Source: Xanthobacteraceae bacterium
GTDB taxonomy: Bacteria > Pseudomonadota > Alphaproteobacteria > Rhizobiales > Xanthobacteraceae
Reading direction: 5' to 3'
Assembly (NCBI GenBank): GCA_030044035.1
Contig: JASHWN010000067.1
Location: forward strand, 1-5,645
Length of the DNA: 5,645 nucleotides
Shown here: positions 1 to 5,261 of the stretch, piece after piece
Numbering within the stretch: position 1 is the first letter of the stretch
Layout of the letters: each line of letters begins with the position of its first letter
The notes under the pieces: generated by a model
Databases searched by the model: none
Told to the model about the DNA's origin: nothing
Seen by the model: the letters and a program-made list of their open reading frames with translations, nothing else
Translations under genes and position numbers: made by a program

Positions 1-120
1 GCCGCTGGCGCACTGCTCATGGCATGGGATTTTATCAGCAAGCTTGGACCGCTTTATCCGGCCATTGCCCGGCGGCTCAACATGCCGGCTTTGAGAACCT
101 ACGAACAGCCGGCCGAGTGA
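1..120 (+). CDS. C-terminal end of a membrane protein gene (5' part outside window)
   Basis: An open frame enters from the left edge and stops at TGA 118-120, giving 39 residues. It starts with a small-residue, hydrophobic stretch (AAGALLMAW), followed by FISKLGPLYPAI and a basic tail (ARRLN) ending in QPAE. This looks like the end of a last transmembrane helix plus a short polar tail. Codon third positions are mostly G or C, as expected for a real gene here. I do not recognise the family with certainty. The AWDF...KLGPLYP pattern faintly recalls the tail of heme-copper oxidase subunit I-like proteins, but this is a guess from memory on 39 residues. The gene is convergent with the LysR gene that follows. 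Confidence 0.6.
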   Translation, partial: AAGALLMAWDFISKLGPLYPAIARRLNMPALRTYEQPAE

Positions 121-220
121 TTTGACGTAGTTTCGCGGTGTCGACTACACTCCCGAAGAGGACACCGGGCGTCGCTGGCGTCATGCTCAAGGCCGAAGGT
201 CTGCAGTAACGCTCATTGCC

Positions 221-244
221 GGGCGCGGGCGAAAGCCTGCGTCC
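221..244 (+). terminator. GAAA-capped 10-bp hairpin, candidate terminator
   Basis: Arms GGGCGCGGGC (221-230) and GCCTGCGTCC (235-244) pair over 10 bp around a GAAA tetraloop, using two G-U wobbles. On the - strand those two pairs become A-C mismatches, so the full structure forms only in + strand RNA. It is followed by TGATTTCATC, weakly T-rich rather than a true U-tract. It sits about 100 nt after the stop of the upstream + gene and 37 bp before the end of the convergent LysR gene. The rest of 121-280 has no credible gene. It also contains a wider dyad, CGGTGTC (136-142) and GACACCG (161-167), with an 18-nt loop. Confidence 0.42.
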
Positions 245-280
245 TGATTTCATCACCGGCGAAAGCGTCAAGCGACAGAG

Positions 281-1231
281 TCACCTCGTCGGCTCCCGTG
301 GTCGAGGCAACGACGGAGCGCGCCGACTTAATTCCCGACCGGGATAGTCTCGCTGGCAATGGGCCCAGAGTTCAGCGATGAATTGCTCGGCATAGACGGA
401 CAAGAACCGCTCAGGTTGCCATGCGACCCGCAGCCAGCGGCCGACTGCGGCGCCGCGCTGCAGAAGTGGAATGCCGCGAACGTGACCGGTCGGAATGACG
501 ACGGTGGACGGGACCACCGCGATACCATAGCCGGCGCCCGCCAAGGCCATGGCGGTGTGGGGCGCGCCGCTCTCGAGAAGCACGCGCGGGCGAATGCGCG
601 CAACCCGGCACGCGGTCTCGAACCAGTCACGCGAAGCAAATTCGTTGCGCAGCAGCAAAAGTGGTTCGTCGGCGAGCTCGGCGACCTCGATGGCGCGGCG
701 GCGACTGAGCCTGTGACTTTTCGAAACGACCGCGACGCCCCGTACTGGATAGAGCAGCCGCGCGCGAAAGCGTTGGTCATCCAGCGCCATCAAGGCGAGA
801 TGCACGTCGCCGAATTCCAGGCGGCGAGGCATTGCGAGCGCTCCGTCCTCGACCAAGTGAACCTCAACGCCTGGATGCCCGCGCCGGTAACCGCCGAGGA
901 AAGGCGCAAGAGTATTTTCAATGACCATAGGGGTGGCGGCGACACGGAGAATGCCGGTCTCGCCCTTTTTGAACGCGCCCGCTCGCTCGCCGAAGGTTTC
1001 GACTTCACCCAGCAGGCGGCGGCTGAGCCGAAGCAGGCCTTCGCCCTCCGCGGTCAGTTTGAGGTGCCGGCCGACCCGGTCAAATAACAGCACCCCGAGC
1101 GCGGCTTCGAGCGCGTTGATCTGGCGCGACGCAGCCGGCTGACTCAAATGAAGCCGCGCGACCGCGCGGTGGATGCCGCCCGCATCCACCACGGTCACAA
1201 AGGTGCGCAACTGGTCGAGGTTCACTTTCAT
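281..1231 (-). CDS. LysR-type transcriptional regulator
   Basis: The 316-residue product is a LysR-family DNA-binding regulator. The N-terminal winged helix-turn-helix spans about residues 3-62, with the hallmark SQPAASRQINALE at 30-42 followed by LGVLLFDR (45-52) and LTAEGE (59-64). The effector-binding domain runs from about 92 to 295 (ILRVAATP at the start, GAGYGIAVVP at 232-241). Length is slightly above the usual ~300 because of a Pro/Arg-rich tail after about residue 297, which looks disordered. The ATG at 1231-1229 places the HTH as usual for the family, but no Shine-Dalgarno precedes it, and a perfect operator-like dyad overlaps the start codon. The gene diverges from an EamA transporter, the normal arrangement for a LysR protein controlling its neighbour; the inducer is unknown. 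Family assignment is firm, target is inferred. Confidence 0.95.
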   Translation of the reverse strand: MKVNLDQLRTFVTVVDAGGIHRAVARLHLSQPAASRQINALEAALGVLLFDRVGRHLKLTAEGEGLLRLSRRLLGEVETFGERAGAFKKGETGILRVAATPMVIENTLAPFLGGYRRGHPGVEVHLVEDGALAMPRRLEFGDVHLALMALDDQRFRARLLYPVRGVAVVSKSHRLSRRRAIEVAELADEPLLLLRNEFASRDWFETACRVARIRPRVLLESGAPHTAMALAGAGYGIAVVPSTVVIPTGHVRGIPLLQRGAAVGRWLRVAWQPERFLSVYAEQFIAELWAHCQRDYPGRELSRRAPSLPRPREPTR

Positions 1232-1249
1232 GATGCACGCGATGCATCA
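1231..1249. promoter_or_regulatory. LysR-type operator dyad (T-N11-A)
   Basis: TGATGCA (1231-1237) and TGCATCA (1243-1249) form a perfect 7-bp inverted repeat around CGCGA. It contains the LysR-box form T-N11-A (T1234 to A1246). It lies between the divergent regulator and transporter genes and overlaps the A of the regulator's ATG. Its centre (1240) is about 66 bp upstream of the predicted transcription start of the transporter, the usual place of a LysR recognition site. Binding is inferred. Confidence 0.68.
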
Positions 1250-1264
1250 AACATAAGACTATAA

Positions 1265-1270
1265 ATGCAT
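1265..1270. promoter_or_regulatory. Second LysR half-site, ATGCAT next to -35
   Basis: ATGCAT at 1265-1270 repeats the core of the upstream dyad (ATGCA at 1233-1237, ATGCAT at 1242-1247). It lies 23 bp, about two helical turns, beyond the second arm and overlaps the first base of the -35 hexamer. This is where LysR proteins typically have a weaker activation site. The repeat is seen; the role is inferred. Confidence 0.42.
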
Positions 1271-1299
1271 TGGACTTATCAAGAGGCCGATCGGATAAT
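1270..1299 (+). promoter_or_regulatory. Predicted sigma70-type promoter of the EamA gene
   Basis: TTGGAC (1270-1275) and GATAAT (1294-1299) are separated by 18 bp, each close to the sigma70 consensus. Transcription would begin near 1306, giving a leader of about 39 nt to the TTG at 1345. The promoter lies just downstream of the LysR-type sites, which fits activator-dependent control. Confidence 0.58.
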
Positions 1300-1334
1300 T
1301 TTATCTCGGCGGCCCTTTCATCAACGAAACGAAC

Positions 1335-1339
1335 AGAGG
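1335..1339 (+). promoter_or_regulatory. Ribosome binding site deciding the EamA start
   Basis: AGAGG lies 5 nt before TTG 1345. The alternative in-frame TTG at 1270 has no Shine-Dalgarno and falls inside the predicted -35 box, so this site supports the downstream start. Confidence 0.55.
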
Positions 1340-1344
1340 CATCG

Positions 1345-2217
1345 TTGCCAGACAGTCCGCTCGCCGTCAGCTTGGCGCTGCTCTCGACCCTCGGATTCGG
1401 CGCGGCCTTTGTGCTGACCCAATTCGCCTTGCGCTTCATACCGCCCCGGCTCGGCGGCGCGTTCAGCATCTCGACGTCGACGCTGCTATTCTGGTGTCTT
1501 GCGCCGTTCTCGATCGATCCCGCCGAAGTGGATTTGAGCGCGGCCGCGCTGTTCGCCGTCATTGGGCTATTCTTTCCGGCCGCGGTCACGTTATTGAATT
1601 TCGAGTCCAACCGCCTGATGGGACCGAACATCGCCGGCGCGGTCGGCGGAGTGGCGCCGGTCTTTGCCGTTGTGCCGGCGGTGATGCTGCTTGGCGAACA
1701 CCTTCGCTTTGCGCAGCTGTTCGGCATCGCGGCGATCGTTGCCGGCGTCGTGCTGATGTATGCGGGGCAGTGGCAAGCTTTCTCCGCGAGGGGAGCTTGG
1801 CTCCTGGTTTTGCCGCTCGGGGCGGCCGCCATTCGCGGCTTCGTCCAACCGGTGGTCAAGCTCGGCCTGGAGCGCTGGCCTAATCCGATCGCCGCGGTGG
1901 TCGTAAGCTATACGGTCTCGGCGGCGGTGCTCATCCTGGCCGCGCTCGTGCCGGGCGGTGCGGCCGAACAGCGCTTCGATTGCCGCGGCGCGTTGTGGTT
2001 CGCAGCCGTTGGACTGTGCAACGGTTGCGCCGTTCTTGCGATGTATGCCGCTCTTGGCCGCGGGCCCGTCACGCTGGTTTCGCCGCTGATTGCCACCTAT
2101 CCGCTGGTCACGCTGCTGCTGAGCTTTCAATTTTTGAAACGCGAACGCGTCGATCTGCGGCTGGTAGCCGCCGTGGCCGCAACCGTCGGCGGCGTGGTTT
2201 TGGTGCTCGTCGCCTAG
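1345..2217 (+). CDS. EamA/DMT-family transporter
   Basis: From TTG 1345 the product has 290 residues, typical for ten-helix EamA (drug/metabolite transporter) permeases of the inner membrane. It is hydrophobic throughout and shows the two-repeat architecture: repeat one about 7-140, repeat two about 151-290. Each repeat ends with the characteristic segment: LGEHLRFAQLFGIAAIVAG at 116-134 and LKRERVDLRLVAAVAATVGG at 264-283. PxxxNIAGAVGGVAPVFAV precedes the first. The frame stays open up to TTG 1270, but that start would add 25 polar residues, lacks a ribosome site and overlaps the promoter. The substrate cannot be read from sequence; the family exports or imports amino acids, metabolites or drugs. 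It is probably controlled by the divergent LysR regulator. It ends 9 bp from the convergent P450 gene. Confidence 0.92.
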   Translation: MPDSPLAVSLALLSTLGFGAAFVLTQFALRFIPPRLGGAFSISTSTLLFWCLAPFSIDPAEVDLSAAALFAVIGLFFPAAVTLLNFESNRLMGPNIAGAVGGVAPVFAVVPAVMLLGEHLRFAQLFGIAAIVAGVVLMYAGQWQAFSARGAWLLVLPLGAAAIRGFVQPVVKLGLERWPNPIAAVVVSYTVSAAVLILAALVPGGAAEQRFDCRGALWFAAVGLCNGCAVLAMYAALGRGPVTLVSPLIATYPLVTLLLSFQFLKRERVDLRLVAAVAATVGGVVLVLVA

Positions 2218-2226
2218 CAACGACGG

Positions 2227-3843
2227 CTAGGCCGACCTGGCGAAGCCAAGGTCGTCCACGATCACAGTGTTCGGTCCGATCGGTACTTCGCCCGGATTCG
2301 GCAGATTGAGCTTGCCAAACACAATCCTGTCGCGCCAGACTTTGCGGAGGAAATCCTCAAAGACATTGATTGTCAGCTGCTCGCCCGGGCAACGCCGGTA
2401 GCCAAAGCCGAATGGGGCAAAGCCGGCGTAATCACAGACCGGGAGACTCTTGCCATCGACAGCTGCGAACAGCGTGCCAAAACCGCTATTCGTGATGTTG
2501 GTCGCCCGACCATCCTTCACCGTGAAATTGGCGATGTCGAACGGGCACCGCGCCAGGCCGATCTGCCGACAGGTGTCTTCGGTGATCTGGTCGCTGGTGG
2601 GCACTCTGAGATACCTTGTCGGATCGAAAGCATTCGGATCCTTCCAATGCACCGGATCCATGCTGGTACTGGTGTGCGGCGTGCTGATGTAGCTGTGCCG
2701 TTCCAGCGGAATGCCGAATTTTTGCTGCGGAGATGCTCCATAGGCGCTTCTCCTGGCATCCTTGATGGCCGAAACGCTGCCGCCGTTTGGCGAGATAACG
2801 CGGAACAATTCCATGACGTAGAGTTCCAGCGGCGAGTAGGCAACGCCGTTGGCGCTGTCGAAAACTCCATTCATGGCTTCCGCAAACGACGCCCGCACGA
2901 CTGGGTCGCCGCCGTCTTCGGATAGGCGCGACATGATTCCGAAGATCGAGTTGCCCCATTGGCTGAGCGCCACGAAATTATGGAAGCACTCGAACACGAC
3001 GTCTTTCTTGGCAAAATGACTGCCATCGCCCGAGTTCTTCAGCCAATACCAGGCAATCGTTTTTTCGGGGTCTTTGGTTTTGCCGCTCTCGAGGTCGGCC
3101 AGCCGGTCATCGATCCATGATTTGAGAAAATCGAAGTGTTCCCGAACTATCATGTAGTTTTCATACGTGATGGGCAGCAGCGGATTCCTGTAGGCAAGAA
3201 CCGTGTTGAACGATTCGCCGAGCTGCCGCACTTCGAACGGAATAGCGTCGCCGGTCACGCCGAGGTGCAGGTCCCAATAGAGATCGAAATAATAATCGAG
3301 GTAATGCCGCATGAACGGCCTGCCGGCAAATTGCTGGTCCATGAGCTTGTCGAAGAAAGCGACGACCTTCGGGCTGTACATCGGTTGGTAAAGGTCCGGC
3401 GTCACCCCGGAGAAATAAATCCGCTTGCGAAGATTATGGGGGCCGCGCTTCTCGAGACCCTGCAAAAAGACCGTCACGCCGTCTTCAGGCGTGGGCCGCC
3501 AATCGCGGGTTATGAGCCCCCAAAGATCGTAGGGCAGCGCATTCTCCTTACTGAAGTTGACGCCGATCATCGGCAACATCGGCCGCTGGTCTTCGTACAC
3601 GCTGGTGAGGAAGAACGGGATGACCGCCTTCTCGACATATTCGCGATCGAAATTGGCTGGAATGGTCTCGCGGAAACGCGCAACTGCATTGAGGATTTGA
3701 GGCGGAAGTCCGGATTGCGGCGCATCGGCGAAGGCCCGGTCGACGCCCGCTACCATTTCTGATGATGCGCCGCCGCCCAATAGACCAACAACCGCTGCAC
3801 CGGCCTTGAGAACGCTCCGACGTTCTACGGTGTTGCGCTTCAT
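2227..3843 (-). CDS. Cytochrome P450 with twin-arginine export signal
   Basis: This 538-residue protein is a full-length P450-fold heme-thiolate enzyme. Visible motifs are K-helix ExxR (E345-L-F-R348), the PERF-type segment F406-D-P-T-R410 after HWKDPNA, and the heme loop F478-G-F-G-Y-R-R-C485-P-G, matching FxxGxRxCxG with C485 as axial ligand. The N-terminus is a Tat signal: R8-R9 in ERRSVLK, a hydrophobic stretch at 14-24 and a likely cut after AFA (37-39). Export of a soluble P450 is unusual because bacterial P450s are normally cytoplasmic. The I-helix region (about 284-304, HNFVALSQWGNS) lacks the acid-Thr pair used for oxygen activation and has Gln295 and Asn298. PERF to Cys spans 75 residues against roughly 25 in common P450s, and the extra part holds C425, C433 and C470. 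No redox-partner gene is adjacent. The likely chemistry is hydroperoxide rearrangement or peroxide-driven oxidation (inference); the substrate is unknown. Confidence 0.9.
   Translation of the reverse strand: MKRNTVERRSVLKAGAAVVGLLGGGASSEMVAGVDRAFADAPQSGLPPQILNAVARFRETIPANFDREYVEKAVIPFFLTSVYEDQRPMLPMIGVNFSKENALPYDLWGLITRDWRPTPEDGVTVFLQGLEKRGPHNLRKRIYFSGVTPDLYQPMYSPKVVAFFDKLMDQQFAGRPFMRHYLDYYFDLYWDLHLGVTGDAIPFEVRQLGESFNTVLAYRNPLLPITYENYMIVREHFDFLKSWIDDRLADLESGKTKDPEKTIAWYWLKNSGDGSHFAKKDVVFECFHNFVALSQWGNSIFGIMSRLSEDGGDPVVRASFAEAMNGVFDSANGVAYSPLELYVMELFRVISPNGGSVSAIKDARRSAYGASPQQKFGIPLERHSYISTPHTSTSMDPVHWKDPNAFDPTRYLRVPTSDQITEDTCRQIGLARCPFDIANFTVKDGRATNITNSGFGTLFAAVDGKSLPVCDYAGFAPFGFGYRRCPGEQLTINVFEDFLRKVWRDRIVFGKLNLPNPGEVPIGPNTVIVDDLGFARSA
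2233..2254. terminator. Hairpin at the EamA / P450 convergent junction
   Basis: CGACCTGG (2233-2240) pairs with CCAAGGTCG (2246-2254) around a CGAAG loop, eight pairs with one bulged A (2249). It begins 16 bp after the transporter's stop and lies inside the last codons of the P450 gene. The genes are only 9 bp apart, so any shared transcript end must lie within coding sequence. There is no U-tract, so the terminator role is tentative. Confidence 0.32.
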
Positions 3844-4129
3844 CGCTCTCTCCTGTCGTGTGCTATTTCCCCTAGGCTTTTCGCGAACATTTGCGGCTAC
3901 AGGACCGAGCCGGTTGGCAATGCGTCCGACCGCGTGCGGCGTTAGAAATAGCAGCAGAGAGAAATCAGCTTGGCAGCGATGGGATACTCGTAAAGTCTAA
4001 CGTCGCAATGCAGGCTTGCTCGCCATATCCCGGGCAAAAGCTTAAAGCTCCAAAGTCGTGCGGCTCCATCCTTACGTTGGTGCAGTTCTGCTATGCGAAG
4101 GGAGCGGAAAGTCTCCAGTCTGCCGCGCA
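3844..4129. other. Intergenic region upstream of the P450 and a small membrane protein
   Basis: These 286 bp separate the divergent P450 (-) and small membrane protein (+) genes. The P450 ribosome site is clear: AGGAG on the - strand (3850-3854), 6 nt before the ATG. An 8-bp palindrome TTCGCGAA lies at 3880-3887. The short open frames here have poor third-position GC and no recognisable content. I found no convincing -35/-10 pair on either strand. Confidence 0.5.
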
Positions 4130-4327
4130 ATGTGTACGAAGAAAGACGCGGCCGACATCCTCAATCGGCTCAATGATCTCGCGATGTCGCTTGTTGTGCT
4201 GCCGCGAATCGATTCGTCTTATCTCGCCGAAGCGCGCTGGGGCGGCGCCTTGCTCGCCGCCGTGGTCGGCGTCGTGCTCGCCTTGGTCGCGGTCATCGGG
4301 CTCGGCACGATGTTGGGCTCGTTCTGA
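4130..4327 (+). CDS. Small single-helix membrane protein, family unknown
   Basis: From ATG 4130 the product has 65 residues: a polar, charged N-terminal half (MCTKKDAADILNRLNDLAM, then LPRIDSSYLAEARW) and one strong transmembrane helix at about 38-62 (GGALLAAVVGVVLALVAVIG), ending in LGTMLGSF. Third codon positions are strongly G/C from 4130 onward but not in the 24 in-frame codons before it (back to GTG 4058), which marks this ATG as the likely start. The weak point is that no Shine-Dalgarno lies just upstream; a GGAG at 4101-4104 is too far away. I do not recognise the family. The helix could anchor the protein in the inner membrane with the charged part in the cytoplasm, but this is inferred only from composition. 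No operon partner is evident. Confidence 0.55.
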   Translation: MCTKKDAADILNRLNDLAMSLVVLPRIDSSYLAEARWGGALLAAVVGVVLALVAVIGLGTMLGSF

Positions 4328-4441
4328 ACGCCTGCGGCAGGGTCACGGCACCAATTAGAACTTCCAGTAAAGGGGAACGACGACCACTGAGGCGTGATCC
4401 GCCGAACGGGCGTCATGGCGTTTTCGTCAAGTGCGAAATGA

Positions 4442-4466
4442 ACGTTTGGCCATGTCCCTTAAACGT
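4442..4466. promoter_or_regulatory. Inverted repeat upstream of the Trp-rich protein gene
   Basis: ACGTTT (4442-4447) and AAACGT (4461-4466) form a perfect 6-bp inverted repeat with a 13-bp spacer, centred about 87 bp before ATG 4541. It could be an operator for the following gene. A weak promoter reading (TTGGCC 4446-4451, 18 bp, GATAGG 4470-4475) overlaps it. The rest of 4328-4540 shows no gene; a short CCTG/CAGG stem lies at 4331-4341, just after the stop of the preceding gene. Confidence 0.28.
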
Positions 4467-4528
4467 AAGGATAGGCAACCCGGCGATTGCTGGACAGGTT
4501 GTCGTATCGGCTTGCTCGAAAAGCATCG

Positions 4529-4532
4529 GGAG
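4529..4532 (+). promoter_or_regulatory. Ribosome binding site deciding the Trp-rich protein start
   Basis: GGAG (in CGGGAGC) lies 8 nt before ATG 4541. The in-frame upstream TTG 4487 has no such site and would put 18 polar residues in front of a normal signal peptide, so 4541 is preferred. Confidence 0.6.
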
Positions 4533-4540
4533 CAACGAAC

Positions 4541-4981
4541 ATGTTCAGTCCAAGGTCTGTTTTGGCGGCGGCGGCGATCCTGAGCCTCACCATGATGGGA
4601 AGCGCGTCAGCCTTGCCGGTCGACAATCTCGCCGGCGTTACGAAATCTTCGGCCGCAATACAGCATGTGGCCTGGGGATGGAGGGGCGGATGGCGCGGCG
4701 GCTGGGGCGGATGGCGCGGCGGCTGGGGATGGCGCCGTCATGTTGGATGGGGCGGGTGGCGCGGCGGATGGGGATGGCGTCGGCCTATCGCCCGGGGCGG
4801 CTGGGGATGGCGTCGGCCGCTCTACGGTTACTATGGTGCGCGGGTGGGTTGGGGAGGTTGGGGATGGCGGCGCGGCTGGGGATGGCGTCGCCCGCTTTAC
4901 GGCTTCGCCGGCTGGCGAGGTGGCGGTTGGGGATGGCGAGGCGGCGGTTGGGGATGGCGACGCGGGTGGCGCCGTTGGTAG
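4541..4981 (+). CDS. Secreted Gly/Trp/Arg-rich repeat protein
   Basis: The 146-residue product begins with a Sec-type signal peptide: MFSPR, a hydrophobic core at about 7-19, and a likely cut after GSASA (20-24) before LPVDN. A short linker (25-44) leads to a 102-residue domain of extreme composition: by count 38 Gly, 25 Trp and 22 Arg from W45 to W146. It is built from WGWR units (eight copies) and GWRGG segments, with GWGWRRPLYG appearing twice (87-96 and 112-121). No catalytic motif is visible. Such a chain could bind nucleic acid, polysaccharide, lipid or membrane surfaces through Trp/Arg, or act as an envelope structural protein; this is inference. I do not recognise a named family. All three + strand frames stay open across the repeat because its units contain few A or T, but only this frame has a signal peptide and a ribosome site. 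Confidence 0.82.
   Translation: MFSPRSVLAAAAILSLTMMGSASALPVDNLAGVTKSSAAIQHVAWGWRGGWRGGWGGWRGGWGWRRHVGWGGWRGGWGWRRPIARGGWGWRRPLYGYYGARVGWGGWGWRRGWGWRRPLYGFAGWRGGGWGWRGGGWGWRRGWRRW
4673..4978 (+). repeat. Degenerate in-gene tandem repeat (WGWR-coding)
   Basis: The 11-mer TGGGGATGGCG occurs seven times exactly, starting at 4724, 4769, 4802, 4859, 4877, 4928 and 4949. All copies are in the same frame and encode WGWR. A longer unit coding GWGWRRPLYG occurs at about 4799-4828 and 4874-4903, 75 bp apart with a few silent changes. The pattern suggests growth of the gene by internal duplication. Confidence 0.85.
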
Positions 4982-5003
4982 CGCGTCGAGCGGATTAGGT
5001 TAG

Positions 5004-5026
5004 CGCAAGGGCAACGTCTGCCTGCG
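5004..5026 (+). terminator. Candidate terminator hairpin after the Trp-rich gene
   Basis: CGCA (5004-5007) pairs with TGCG (5023-5026) and GGCA (5010-5013) with TGCC (5019-5022), with a 2-nt bulge and the 5-nt loop ACGTC. It begins 22 nt after the stop of the Trp-rich gene. Only a loose GTGTTTG follows, so termination is plausible but not clear. Confidence 0.35.
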
Positions 5027-5261
5027 GCGTGTTTGCGTCGGGCGTCGGCCGGCAGAACCGGACTCCGGCGAGGAAAACTTCTGAGAACCCTTTGTTGACA
5101 GCACTAGGAAATTTAATTCTTTCGCGACGGAACCTGAGGCCGCCGACACGAATTCAGCAGATGGTTTTCGGGAACTTTACCCGCCCGCATTCATTACAAG
5201 CTTTTCTTTACGTCAGCGGGCGGACGGCAACACCGCACGTCGAGCCGCTCCGGGCTCTTTG

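Noticed and set aside
77..280. Possible gene remnant or frameshifted continuation of the LysR C-terminus in the first gap
   Set aside because: One - strand frame (209-283 and beyond) looks mildly coding, but the LysR domain is already complete before its tail, so a frameshift is not needed.
359..1087. 242-codon open frame on the + strand, opposite the LysR gene
   Set aside because: It is the antisense shadow of a clear LysR gene; its product has no recognisable features and no ribosome site.
1080..1859. 259-codon - strand frame across the regulator start and the transporter
   Set aside because: It runs antisense to a clear EamA gene and through the divergent promoter; composition is that of a GC-rich shadow frame.
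3136..3762. 208-codon + strand frame opposite the P450 gene
   Set aside because: The - strand frame carries all P450 motifs; this one is its antisense shadow.
3891..4358. 155-codon + strand frame upstream of and across the small membrane protein
   Set aside because: It is out of frame with the segment of high third-position GC and reads as random sequence.
4438..5003. Two further + strand frames overlapping the Trp-rich gene
   Set aside because: They are open only because the repeat lacks stop codons; neither has a signal peptide, a ribosome site or a sensible start.
5095..5123. Sigma70 promoter from the perfect TTGACA
   Set aside because: No acceptable -10 lies 16-18 bp downstream; the nearest AT-rich hexamer (TTTAAT) is only 11 bp away.
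5171..5195. EcfG-type general stress promoter (GGAAC-N16-CATT) before the HdeD gene
   Set aside because: The -10 element differs from CGTT and the site is over 120 bp from the start codon; too weak to report as a feature.
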